A DNA stretch of 64,000 nt from an uncultured Clostridia bacterium (lineage in GTDB: Bacteria > Bacillota > Clostridia > Christensenellales > Borkfalkiaceae): NCBI GenBank assembly GCA_944368155.1, contig CALVWW010000001.1, positions 244,738 through 308,737 of the forward strand. Reading direction: 5' to 3'. Under the pieces are notes generated by a model. That model was not told the origin of the DNA and searched no databases. It worked only from the letters and a program-made list of their open reading frames with translations. This document shows positions 8,651 through 16,132 of the stretch, one piece after another (within the stretch, counting starts at the first letter, position 1; each line of letters begins with the position of its first letter). The position numbers and the translations under genes were made by a program.

Positions 8651-11062
8651 ATGAAAGCACCGTTAAGCTGGCTTAAAGATTATGTGGATATAGACGTTTC
8701 CGCACAGGAGCTTGAAGAAAAACTTTTTTCGTGCGGATTTGAAGTTGAAGAGCTTACAGAAGTGGGTAAGGATATTTCGGGAGTTTATGTAGGCGAAGTG
8801 ACAGAGTGCGAACCCGTCGAGGGAACTCACCTGCATGTATGCAAAGTGGACTGCGGCGAAAAGGGCGTGTTCCAGATTTGCTGCGGCGCCGACAACGTAG
8901 CAAAGGGCATAAAGGCACCCGTAGCGCTTGAGGGCGCAACCGTTTACGCCACCGCAAAGGACCACGTTACCGTAGAGGGCGTGATGACCATAAAGAAGGG
9001 AAAGCTGCGCGGCATAGAGTCGTTCGGCATGCTTTGCTCGGGCGTGGAGTTGGGCGTGAACGGAGATATGTTCGAGGGCGCCGACTACAACGGCCTCTTA
9101 ATTCTCCCCTCCTCCTGCAAAAACGGCGAGGATGTAAAACCCATTCTCGGGTTGGATGACTATATTTTCGATATATCTGTCACCGCAAACAGACCCGACT
9201 GCCAGAGCATTCTTGGCATAGCGCGAGAGGTTGCGGCCGTACTCAAAAAGCCGCTCAAAGAGCCTCGCATCGATTATAAAACAGTGCCCGACGGGCGCAA
9301 AGTAAAGGTGACCATAACAGCACCAGACCTCTGCCCGAGGTACATTGCCCACTATGTGAAAGATATAAAAATAGCACCCTCGCCCATGTGGCTCAGAAGG
9401 CGGCTTGCCCTATGCGGACTGCGCTCCATATCAAACGTTGTCGACATAACCAACTTCGTCTTACTCGAGATGGGCCAGCCCATGCATGCGTTCGACCTCG
9501 ACACGATAGAGGGAAGCGAGATTGTCGTCCGCCGCGCACACAACGGTGAGAAGATAGTTACGCTTGACGAAAAGGAATTTACTCTCTCGCACGACAATCT
9601 TGTAATCTGCGACGGCAGCAAGCCTGCGGCGCTTGCCGGCATTATGGGCGGACTGAATACCGAGATAAAGGACACAACCGGCGAGGTGCTGTTCGAAGCG
9701 GCCAAATTTGCGCGCGACAGTGTGAGAAAGACCTCCCGCGCACTCGGACAGCACTCCGATTCATCGGCAATTTTTGAAAAGGGTACCAACGAATATACCA
9801 CCGAACGCGCCATGAAGCGCGCCCTTCACCTTATTGACGAGCTGGGCTGCGGCACAGTTACCGACGTATGCGCCGACGTAGCCACGGAATACTCCGACAC
9901 ATCGGTAAAACATCTGGCGGTAAGCGTACAAAAAATAAACGCGCTGCTTGGCATTGAAGTACCGGCAGCTACAATAAGAGAAATTCTTGAAAGTTTAAAT
10001 TTCGGCGTGACTATGAGCGGAGACTGCCTTGAACTCACTCTTCCTCCCTACCGCGACGACATATTCGCCTACCCCGACATCGCCGAAGAAGTAATAAGAA
10101 TGTATGGTTACGAGCACATTCACGGTACGTTTATGCCTACGGCAAAAGTGACAAACGGCGGTTGGAATGAAGAACAACGCGCTCTGAACAAACTACGGGC
10201 GCTGCTCGTATCGGAGGGGCTCTATGAAATTTCCAACTATTCCTTCTACTCCGAGAAGGATATCGACATGCTCAGAATTCCCGATGACGCGCCCGAAAGG
10301 AAATTTATAAAAGTTCTCAACCCAATAAGCGAGGAACTCGCGGTAATGCGCACATTTCTCGCCCCCTCAATGGTAAATACCATGCTGCGCAATTTAAAGC
10401 GCGGAAATTACGAAGGCGGCGAATTTGAGATAGCCAAAGTGTATGTTCCCAAAAGCCTGCCCATAAACAGCTTCCCTGAAGAAAGAATGAAACTTTGCAT
10501 AGGCCTTTGGGGCAGTGCAAACTTCTTCGACCTGAAGGGAATAGTGGAAAATATTGCAGACAGCCTGAACACAAAATTTGAATTTGTCGCGGGAAAGACT
10601 ACCTTCCTGCACCCCGGAATTACCGCCGACATTATGTGCGAAGGTGAAAAAATAGGTTATATCGGCAGCGTTGACCCGGCAATTATCGAGGCAATAGCCG
10701 CCGAAAGACCGATGATGCTGGCTGAGCTCGACTATGAACTTATGCAAAAGCATGCAAAGGCCTTTAAATATTCCCCCCTCCCCAAATATCCCGAAGCGCA
10801 GCGCGACCTTGCGCTTATTGCCGACGCCGGGCTTACCTGCGCACAGATAGAGAATGAAATTTACAGTGCGTGCAAATACGTGAGCGAAGTAAAACTTTTC
10901 GATGTATATATCGGCAACCAGATAGAGAGCGGAAAGAAGAGCATGGCTTACAATGTGACATTTACGCCTAAAGACGAACCTCTTTCAGGTGAAAAAGTCG
11001 ACGGATTCGTTAAAAAGATTCTGGCAAATTTAAAGTTCAAATTCGGGATAACTTTAAGATAA
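8651..11062 (+). CDS. pheT: Phenylalanyl-tRNA synthetase beta subunit
   Basis: Beta subunit, 803 aa. It has the EMAP/OB-fold tRNA-binding domain at residues about 40-150 (GVYVGEVTECEPVEG...) and the B3/B4 editing domain with SISNVVDITNFVLLEMGQPMHAFD. It also has B5, a degenerate class II core, and a C-terminal FDX-ACB anticodon-binding domain (SPLPKYPEAQRDLALIAD...). Ten bases after pheS with GAGGAG upstream, hence the same operon. A strong terminator follows at 11066. Confidence 0.97.
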   Translation: MKAPLSWLKDYVDIDVSAQELEEKLFSCGFEVEELTEVGKDISGVYVGEVTECEPVEGTHLHVCKVDCGEKGVFQICCGADNVAKGIKAPVALEGATVYATAKDHVTVEGVMTIKKGKLRGIESFGMLCSGVELGVNGDMFEGADYNGLLILPSSCKNGEDVKPILGLDDYIFDISVTANRPDCQSILGIAREVAAVLKKPLKEPRIDYKTVPDGRKVKVTITAPDLCPRYIAHYVKDIKIAPSPMWLRRRLALCGLRSISNVVDITNFVLLEMGQPMHAFDLDTIEGSEIVVRRAHNGEKIVTLDEKEFTLSHDNLVICDGSKPAALAGIMGGLNTEIKDTTGEVLFEAAKFARDSVRKTSRALGQHSDSSAIFEKGTNEYTTERAMKRALHLIDELGCGTVTDVCADVATEYSDTSVKHLAVSVQKINALLGIEVPAATIREILESLNFGVTMSGDCLELTLPPYRDDIFAYPDIAEEVIRMYGYEHIHGTFMPTAKVTNGGWNEEQRALNKLRALLVSEGLYEISNYSFYSEKDIDMLRIPDDAPERKFIKVLNPISEELAVMRTFLAPSMVNTMLRNLKRGNYEGGEFEIAKVYVPKSLPINSFPEERMKLCIGLWGSANFFDLKGIVENIADSLNTKFEFVAGKTTFLHPGITADIMCEGEKIGYIGSVDPAIIEAIAAERPMMLAELDYELMQKHAKAFKYSPLPKYPEAQRDLALIADAGLTCAQIENEIYSACKYVSEVKLFDVYIGNQIESGKKSMAYNVTFTPKDEPLSGEKVDGFVKKILANLKFKFGITLR

Positions 11063-11065
11063 CTT

Positions 11066-11104
11066 ATAAGAGCCGATGCGTAGAAATGACGCATCGGCTC
11101 TTAT
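11066..11104 (+). terminator. Terminator of pheST
   Basis: A 15-bp perfect stem (arm ATAAGAGCCGATGCG) with a 9-nt loop right after pheT. The T-run is short, so it may act in both directions, also serving the convergent yunB-like gene. Confidence 0.7.
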
Positions 11105-11166
11105 ATCAAGTACTATGCGTGAAATAATCGACCAAAATAAAGGCAATTCATGGCTTTAGAATTAAT

Positions 11167-11754
11167 TCAGAAAAATATCACTTCCGGTACGCTGCCTTCG
11201 ATTAAACCATGAGCAACCGGCAATACATAAATTTCTGAAAAATTTCTCTCTGAAAAAAGAACTGAATACCACACTTCGCAGGATATTTCTATGGAAATGG
11301 TGTATAAGTAACTGTTTATGCCGGCACACTTAATCTGCCACACGATATTGCTTACGGCGCGAAAACTGCGGGAAACGGGAATGCATATTGTGCCGCCCGC
11401 AGTATTGAGCCCGATTGCAGACAGTGCCCCCATCTCCACCCTGTCTTTACACAATTTACCGAATTCATTTTCTATAAAAACTGACGAAGAATACGCAAGA
11501 TAATTGATTTCGGCAGTGCTTACGCATATATCTCCGTTCTGCCCCCTTTCGGCAATATAGGGCAATGTCGACTGAATGTCGGCGATATTTATCGCTGCTG
11601 CGCTTACCGCCTTCATGCATGCTCCCTTCATTTCACGCTCAACAGCCCTGCATGCCGCTCTGTTGAACAGACATAAAAGCGCTACTGCAGCAACAAGCGC
11701 AACTGCGGCAATGAGCAGAAAAATTAACTTGATTTTAAGGCGCCTCTTCTTCAT
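11167..11754 (-). CDS. yunB: YunB-like sporulation protein
   Basis: 195 aa with one N-terminal membrane anchor (residues about 8-30, very hydrophobic), so a bitopic protein with its C-terminal domain outside. The pattern NIADIQ... ALSAIGLNTAGGTICIPVS ... AGINSYLYTISIEISCEVWYS ... VLPVAHGLIEGSVPEV matches the layout of YunB. That protein is made in the mother cell under SigE in Bacillus and is needed for sporulation. This is recognition from memory of the family pattern, and no motif-level proof of function exists. The gene stands alone, convergent with pheT. Confidence 0.72.
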   Translation of the reverse strand: MKKRRLKIKLIFLLIAAVALVAAVALLCLFNRAACRAVEREMKGACMKAVSAAAINIADIQSTLPYIAERGQNGDICVSTAEINYLAYSSSVFIENEFGKLCKDRVEMGALSAIGLNTAGGTICIPVSRSFRAVSNIVWQIKCAGINSYLYTISIEISCEVWYSVLFSERNFSEIYVLPVAHGLIEGSVPEVIFF

Positions 11755-11782
11755 ACTTTATCATATGCGCCCCGCCAACTTA

Positions 11783-11820
11783 AAATAAAAAATTCCGCAG
11801 CACAATCTGCAGCTGCGGAA
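11783..11820 (-). terminator. Terminator of the flavin reductase-like gene
   Basis: TTCCGCAG/CTGCGGAA stem, followed on the minus strand by a T-rich tract. It ends the transcript of the gene at 11846-12403. Confidence 0.75.
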
Positions 11821-11845
11821 AATCTTTATAAAATCGTGATTACCC

Positions 11846-12403
11846 TTACTTTAATTTATTGCCTTCACCGAACGCTTTGCCGCAGGGCTCGCCGAGTTTG
11901 AGATATACGTTGTTTACCGGGTCGAAAGTTATGGGAGTAAATTTAGAGGGGTCAATTCTGCCGTCAGCGCCGAGAATGCTCTCATCGGCACTCACATTAA
12001 CAATCTCCCCTATAATCAGCCCTTCATCTGTGACTTTTATAAGTTTGCACTCAAGCGTCATAGGCAGCTCCTCTATTACGGGAGCATCGACAAACTGGCT
12101 TTTTACCGCATGGAAACCTGCTTTTTCAAACTTGTCGGGTACATTGTTGCCGGACACTATGCCTACATAATCGCATTCGGCAACGTGCGCCGCATCGGCC
12201 ATACTGACGGTGAAGGCCTTTCTGTGTAAAATATTTTTTGTTGTCTTATGTGATTCGGATAGACAGAGAGCAACCTGATTGTAGTCGCTTATCCCTCCCC
12301 ACGCGGCATTCATTGCGTCGGGTGTTCCGTCTTCACCGTATGTACCTATTATTAGCACAGGGAGCGGATACATGAAAGTTTTTGCACCAAAATTTTTTCT
12401 CAT
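11846..12403 (-). CDS. Flavin reductase / flavoredoxin-family FMN-binding protein
   Basis: 185 aa of the FMN-binding split-barrel type (flavoredoxin-like): MRKNFGAKTFMYPLPVLIIG, then MNAAWGGISDYNQVALCLSESHKTTKNI and EELPMTLECKLIKV. These proteins bind FMN and pass electrons from NAD(P)H or ferredoxin partners. The true substrate is unknown. The ATG at 12403 follows AAAGGAG, and earlier in-frame codons lie in the promoter zone. A 15-bp palindrome at 12420-12434 just upstream may be an operator. It is a paralogue of the protein at 14506-15054. Confidence 0.82.
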   Translation of the reverse strand: MRKNFGAKTFMYPLPVLIIGTYGEDGTPDAMNAAWGGISDYNQVALCLSESHKTTKNILHRKAFTVSMADAAHVAECDYVGIVSGNNVPDKFEKAGFHAVKSQFVDAPVIEELPMTLECKLIKVTDEGLIIGEIVNVSADESILGADGRIDPSKFTPITFDPVNNVYLKLGEPCGKAFGEGNKLK

Positions 12404-12419
12404 AATAAATTCTCCTTTG

Positions 12420-12434
12420 AGCGGACTGTCCGCT
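12420..12434. promoter_or_regulatory. Palindrome, possible operator of the flavin reductase-like gene
   Basis: AGCGGACTGTCCGCT, a perfect 7+1+7 inverted repeat. It lies 17 bp before the ATG at 12403, overlapping the expected 5' leader. It could be an operator or a leader hairpin. Confidence 0.4.
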
Positions 12435-12521
12435 ATCATATTTATATATAATGCAAGGAGTGTTCATATAAACGAATAAAAAATTTTTTAACATTCAGTT
12501 TTTTGAACAATGCAGTTAAAA

Positions 12522-12550
12522 TTGACATTTAAACGGTTGTAAGCTATAAT
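12522..12550 (+). promoter_or_regulatory. Consensus promoter of aroK (apparently leaderless transcript)
   Basis: TTGACA (12522-12527), 17 bp, TATAAT (12545-12550). Only seven bases separate the -10 box from the ATG at 12558. There is no ribosome-binding site between them. Confidence 0.8.
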
Positions 12551-12557
12551 TTGACGC

Positions 12558-13070
12558 ATGGAAAATATAGTTCTTATTGGCATGCCCGCTTCGGGGAAAA
12601 GCACCGCCGGCGTACTGCTCGCAAAGCGCCTGGGCTACGGATTCATTGATACCGACCTTCTTATCCAAAAACGCGAAGGCGCGTTGCTCTGCGACATACT
12701 TAAAACGCATGGCGCGGAAGGATTTATAAAAATCGAAGAGAGCATAAACACAGAGATTGCCGCGGAGAGGTGCGTTATAGCTACCGGCGGCAGCGTTGTA
12801 TACGGCGAACGCGCAATGGCAAATCTGAAAGCGCTCGGTAAGGTAGTGTATCTTAATATAGGCATAGATTGCCTCAAAGCGCGGCTGATGGGCGAAGATA
12901 TATTTGCCCGCGGAGTCGTAATGAGAAAACGCGGTGAAACGATTGAAGAATTGCTGGCTGAGCGCATTCCGCTGTACAAAAAATATGCCGACATAACAAT
13001 TGACTGTGACAAACTCGGCCTCGAAGATACAGTGACGGCAATAGCAAATGCCGTGACCGGCAAAAGCTGA
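12558..13070 (+). CDS. aroK: Shikimate kinase
   Basis: It phosphorylates shikimate with ATP in the chorismate pathway. The 170-aa length is normal. Visible are the Walker A GMPASGKST (residues 8-16), FIDTD (shikimate-binding Asp) and EESINTEI. Also present are ATGGSVV (glycine-rich substrate loop) and a lid with RGVVMRKRGETIEELLAERIPLYKKYAD. The ATG sits 7 nt downstream of a perfect -10 box with no Shine-Dalgarno, so translation is probably leaderless. A bidirectional terminator follows. Confidence 0.92.
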   Translation: MENIVLIGMPASGKSTAGVLLAKRLGYGFIDTDLLIQKREGALLCDILKTHGAEGFIKIEESINTEIAAERCVIATGGSVVYGERAMANLKALGKVVYLNIGIDCLKARLMGEDIFARGVVMRKRGETIEELLAERIPLYKKYADITIDCDKLGLEDTVTAIANAVTGKS

Positions 13071-13088
13071 CTTCTATTATTTTACGCA

Positions 13089-13133
13089 AAAAGAACAGCT
13101 GTGCTGCAATTATTGCAGCACAGCTGTTCTTTT
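13089..13133. terminator. Bidirectional terminator after aroK
   Basis: A near-perfect 22-bp stem (arm AAAAGAACAGCTGTGCTGCA), with A-tract and T-tract at the outer ends. Confidence 0.85.
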
Positions 13134-13220
13134 ACATTTATGATGATAGCAGAAACAGCAGCCCTTGTTCGTATTTAATCTATGCATTCCACTGCTGAAG
13201 CTTAAGAAAACATTCCGAAA

Positions 13221-13841
13221 TTAACTCAGCAGATTTTTTATGCAAGAAAATGTAATTTCATAGATTGACATAAAAACATAGTCTGCCTTTGCGTTTTTCA
13301 TTGCTTCGCGCTGTTTTTCCGTGACATAAGTATACGGATATATGCCGAACATAAACGGAAAAAAGATATAAATAAAACTCTGCGCTTTATTTGTAGCTAT
13401 TGAAGGGAAAAATTTTTGAATACAACTTGTAACAAGTTGCAGCGACTTTCCATATGCGCACTTAAATTCGGTAAGTTTCTCTATTCTGCTGCTGCTCTCC
13501 ATGTCATAGTGGTTCATAGACATAAGCTTAAGTAACCGTTCGCGTTTTTCAAGCGAACAGGCAAGCTTATCGGCAAATTCGTCAACGGATAAATGCTCGT
13601 TTTGTTTCAAAATAGCTACCAAATCTTCATTCCAAAGGTCGTATTCTTGTTCCAGAAGTGCAAGAAATATCTCTTCCTTTGTCTGAAAGTAATTGTATAT
13701 GGAAGTGCGCGTGAAGGAAGTTGCTTTTCCTATATCTTTAAGCGTCAAATCTTTGAAGCTTGTAGTTTCATATAGCTTGGCGCAGGCGTTGATTATCTCT
13801 TCCCTACGCGCATTTGTCTGTTCCCGGGTGACTTTCGGCAT
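13221..13841 (-). CDS. TetR/AcrR-family repressor
   Basis: 206 aa with an N-terminal TetR DNA-binding domain: TREQTNARREEIINACAKLYETT, then LKDIGKATSFTRTSIYNYFQTKEEIFLALLE (helix-turn-helix at about residues 35-55). The C-terminal ligand domain is not recognisable. The promoter of the gene holds TGACGTGGTGTCA. This resembles the two perfect palindromes TGACACAGTGTCA in front of the flavoprotein operon at 14506-15054/13957-14493, immediately upstream on the same strand. I infer autoregulation plus control of that operon. Confidence 0.9.
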   Translation of the reverse strand: MPKVTREQTNARREEIINACAKLYETTSFKDLTLKDIGKATSFTRTSIYNYFQTKEEIFLALLEQEYDLWNEDLVAILKQNEHLSVDEFADKLACSLEKRERLLKLMSMNHYDMESSSRIEKLTEFKCAYGKSLQLVTSCIQKFFPSIATNKAQSFIYIFFPFMFGIYPYTYVTEKQREAMKNAKADYVFMSIYEITFSCIKNLLS

Positions 13842-13867
13842 ACTTTACCCTGCAAATATTTTTAAAC

Positions 13868-13896
13868 ATTATAACTTTTTACTGACGTGGTGTCAA
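13868..13896 (-). promoter_or_regulatory. tetR promoter with overlapping operator
   Basis: Minus strand TTGACA (13891-13896), 17 bp, TATAAT (13868-13873), a perfect SigA promoter. The imperfect palindrome TGACGTGGTGTCA (13883-13895) covers most of the -35 box. Confidence 0.8.
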
Positions 13897-13956
13897 CAAT
13901 GTATGCAACCATTTCTTTGTTCTCATTAATTTTCGCATTCTGCCGGCTCTTTCTGT

Positions 13957-14493
13957 TTATTTTAACCTTTTTCCAAGCTCATATGCCTGTCGCATATAGC
14001 GCGAATTTGCCGTCATAGAGGGTGTTCCGCAACCGCCGCCCAAAATCATGCCGGTGTCTTGAAAATCGAGATAGCGGACAAGCGTTTTGTAGTGCGCTTC
14101 CAGCGCCTCGAACGTCCAGCCGTCGCTGTTCCACGCCACGGCGAGCAGGGCGCTCTTCATTTGTTTGCGCGTGAGGCTCGCATTGAAAGCGCAAAAACGG
14201 TCGATGAGCGTTTTGAGCTGCGCGCTCATGCCGTAATAATACAGCGGCGTAGCAAACACAACCATATCGGCGCTCAAAATTTTTTGACGGATACCGTCCA
14301 TGCCGTCCTTCTGCGAGCATGGGCCTTCATATCCGCAATGCACACAGCCGGTACAGGGATGAACGTTCGCGTGGGCAACGTCTATTATTTCAACTGTATG
14401 TCCCGCACTCTCCGCGCCCTGACGGAAACTGTCTGCAAGCAAATACGTAGAGCCGCGGCGGTTGGGACTCCCCTGTAAAACGATGATTTTCAT
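13957..14493 (-). CDS. Flavodoxin-fold NAD(P)H-dependent oxidoreductase
   Basis: 178 aa of the FMN-dependent NADPH reductase / iron-sulfur flavoprotein type. It opens with MKIIVLQGSPNRRGSTYLLAD, which forms the FMN phosphate loop. A CTGCVHCGYEGPC cysteine cluster (about residues 48-60) follows, resembling the compact cluster motif of iron-sulfur flavoproteins. ATPLYYYGMSAQLKTLIDRF is the FMN-contact motif. It is 12 bp downstream of a flavin reductase-like gene and upstream of tetR, so it is probably part of a repressor-controlled redox operon. Confidence 0.85.
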   Translation of the reverse strand: MKIIVLQGSPNRRGSTYLLADSFRQGAESAGHTVEIIDVAHANVHPCTGCVHCGYEGPCSQKDGMDGIRQKILSADMVVFATPLYYYGMSAQLKTLIDRFCAFNASLTRKQMKSALLAVAWNSDGWTFEALEAHYKTLVRYLDFQDTGMILGGGCGTPSMTANSRYMRQAYELGKRLK

Positions 14494-14505
14494 TATATTC
14501 TCCCG

Positions 14506-15054
14506 TCAATCTTCATTCCTGAATGAAAGGCATTTGCCGAGTACTTCGCCTGTTCCCAAATATGAATAGGTGGGGAACTCGAACAGTACGGGCTTTAATG
14601 TGCCGTAATTTATCTTACCCTGCGCGTCGAGGTGCTTCTCGTCAACATATGTTGCATCAATCGTGCAGATGAAACTCTCAAAACCCTTCGTAATATATAC
14701 GTCTTCAACGGTGCACTCGAGAGTGAGGGGCGCTTTAGTGATGACGGGTGCGCCGTGTTCACCGCTGTCCCACTCAAACAATCCCGATTTATCTGACTTG
14801 TTTCCGCTCAACGCACCTGATTCATCTGCTTCGGGCAACATTGATTCGTTCACAAGGTTGATTGAAAGCTTGCCCTCCTTTTTGATACAGCCGTTGATAA
14901 AATGCGGCGCGGCAAGACTGACGAGTACGCGGTCATGCCCGATGATTCCCATATGCGCGACGAGCGTCCACGTGGGCTTTTCCCCGTTCATCGCTCCTAT
15001 TACAGCAACGGGCATAGGATACAACGCAAGCAAAGGTCCTACATTCTTTTTCAT
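14506..15054 (-). CDS. Flavin reductase-like FMN-binding protein
   Basis: 182 aa, split-barrel flavin reductase family: MKKNVGPLLALYPMPVAVIGA, then HFINGCIKKEGKLSINLVNESMLPEADESGALSGNKSDKSG and APLTLECTVEDVY. It is a paralogue of the protein at 11846-12403. It is first gene of the unit 14506/13957, preceded by a perfect promoter whose -35 box and start region carry two identical-core palindromes (15116-15168). An electron-transfer role with the adjacent flavodoxin-fold protein is inferred. Confidence 0.85.
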   Translation of the reverse strand: MKKNVGPLLALYPMPVAVIGAMNGEKPTWTLVAHMGIIGHDRVLVSLAAPHFINGCIKKEGKLSINLVNESMLPEADESGALSGNKSDKSGLFEWDSGEHGAPVITKAPLTLECTVEDVYITKGFESFICTIDATYVDEKHLDAQGKINYGTLKPVLFEFPTYSYLGTGEVLGKCLSFRNED

Positions 15055-15115
15055 AACAGTTCTCCTTATGGTTTCTTAATTCTGACCGTCAACAATTTTT
15101 ATAATCCATATAAAG

Positions 15116-15168
15116 CTGACACAGTGTCAGTATTTGTATTATAAAATAAAATTGACACAGTGTCAATT
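15116..15168 (-). promoter_or_regulatory. Doubly operated promoter of the flavoprotein operon
   Basis: Minus strand TTGACA (15161-15166), 17 bp, TATAAT (15138-15143). The palindrome AATTGACACAGTGTCAATT (15150-15168) contains the -35 box. The palindrome CTGACACAGTGTCAG (15116-15130) lies at the predicted start site. The cores are identical over 13 bp, and a related site lies in the tetR promoter. Confidence 0.88.
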
Positions 15169-15340
15169 ATATTACACATATAAATTAAACGCTTTGCAAA
15201 CCATATTTCATGGGTTAAGTAAAAAAATGACCCCGGAACTTACCCGAAGTCATCTTTTTCGCCAAATAGCGGGATTAAAATTAAAATTTTTTACACTTCT
15301 TTACTTATTGAAATCAGTACCCCGAAGCGGGGGCTTTCAA

Positions 15341-15616
15341 TTACTTATTGAGTTCGTCTTTTAAACCTTTACCGGGCTTGAACGATGGAACTTTGCATGC
15401 GGCAATGGTAATCTTTTCTCCTGTAGCGGGATTAACACCTGTCCTCTCCTCACGTTCCTTTGCCTCAAAAGTACCAAAACCTACAAGCTGAAGCTTGTCT
15501 CCCGCAGCCATAATCTCTTTAACATTAGAAACGAATGCATCGAGAAATTTTTCAACGTCAACCTTTTTAAATCCTGTATCGTCTGCCATTTTTGCCACGA
15601 ATTCGCTTTTGTTCAT
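15341..15616 (-). CDS. hup: HU-family DNA-binding protein
   Basis: 91-aa nucleoid protein. Family features: MNKSEFVAKMADDTGFKKVDVEKFLDAF (dimerising helices), GFGTFEAKEREERTGVNPATGE (the beta-arm signature) and PSFKPGKGLKD at the C-terminus. It binds and bends DNA without strict sequence preference. An AGGAGGAAAAAT ribosome site precedes the ATG. It sits directly beside the left end of the prophage. Confidence 0.96.
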   Translation of the reverse strand: MNKSEFVAKMADDTGFKKVDVEKFLDAFVSNVKEIMAAGDKLQLVGFGTFEAKEREERTGVNPATGEKITIAACKVPSFKPGKGLKDELNK

Positions 15617-15654
15617 ATTTTTCCTCCTGTGAACAAATTTCTGAATATAAGATT

Positions 15655-15683
15655 ATTATATCATAATATAATGCACATAGCAA
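15655..15683 (-). promoter_or_regulatory. Promoter of the HU gene
   Basis: Minus strand TTGCTA (15678-15683), 17 bp, TATAAT (15655-15660). Confidence 0.6.
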
Positions 15684-15824
15684 CGATATTGGAAATATTT
15701 ATCCTTGCAGGGTAAAACTTTTTGTTCTCGGCATATACAAAAAATAGCAACTCCCCTATCTGTTAGTTGAGGCGAAGAGATTTCCGCCTTACATCCCCTC
15801 AAATTCCGTATCACTTTTGAATAC

Positions 15825-15861
15825 AAAAAAAGCAAGCGAATAAATATCGCTTGCTTTTTTT
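15825..15861. terminator. Former tRNA-Pro terminator, now outside attL
   Basis: A perfect stem GCAAGCGA/TCGCTTGC (15832-15839, 15847-15854), flanked by A7 and T7. It ends one base before the 23-bp att core. Read on the minus strand, it would lie directly after the CCA end of tRNA-Pro in an element-free chromosome. Confidence 0.85.
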
Positions 15862-15862
15862 G

Positions 15863-15885
15863 TGGTTGAGGTGACGGGACTTGAA
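15863..15885. repeat. attL: 23-bp copy of the tRNA-Pro 3' end
   Basis: The 23 bases at 15863-15885 are identical to 27951-27973, which encode the CCA end, acceptor strand and part of the T-arm of tRNA-Pro(AGG). The flanks differ on both sides, so this marks the left recombination junction of the integrated element. Confidence 0.9.
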
Positions 15886-16132
15886 GCGCGAAAAAATGCA
15901 ATAAAATGACGATTTTTTATCCATTTTTGCAATAAAATTCCTATTTTCAGCGTTTTAATTTTCATTGCCCCCAATTATCCAACATTATAAAGTCCGTAAA
16001 ATGTCTTTTGGAAGCTCGCCTTCGTGCGGGCTTCCTTTTCTTAACCTCATTGCTGCCGAGAGGCAGCGTTCAAAAGGCTTTATGCCGCATAGCCGCCCAT
16101 GGGCGGCATGTTTCAAAGGGAATTACACCGCT
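15886..16132. other. Non-coding left end of the prophage: hairpins and direct repeats
   Basis: No gene. An 11-bp direct repeat TGCAATAAAAT occurs at 15897-15907 and 15928-15938 (possible integrase arm sites). Hairpins: GGAAGC/GCTTCC with inner CGC/GCG (16010-16035, followed by TTTTC), GCTGCC/GGCAGC (16052-16067), and the perfect palindrome GCCGCCCATGGGCGGC (16092-16107). Together with the stem at 16144-16170 inside the next gene, this is an unusually folded stretch, perhaps an origin or transcript end. Confidence 0.6.
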
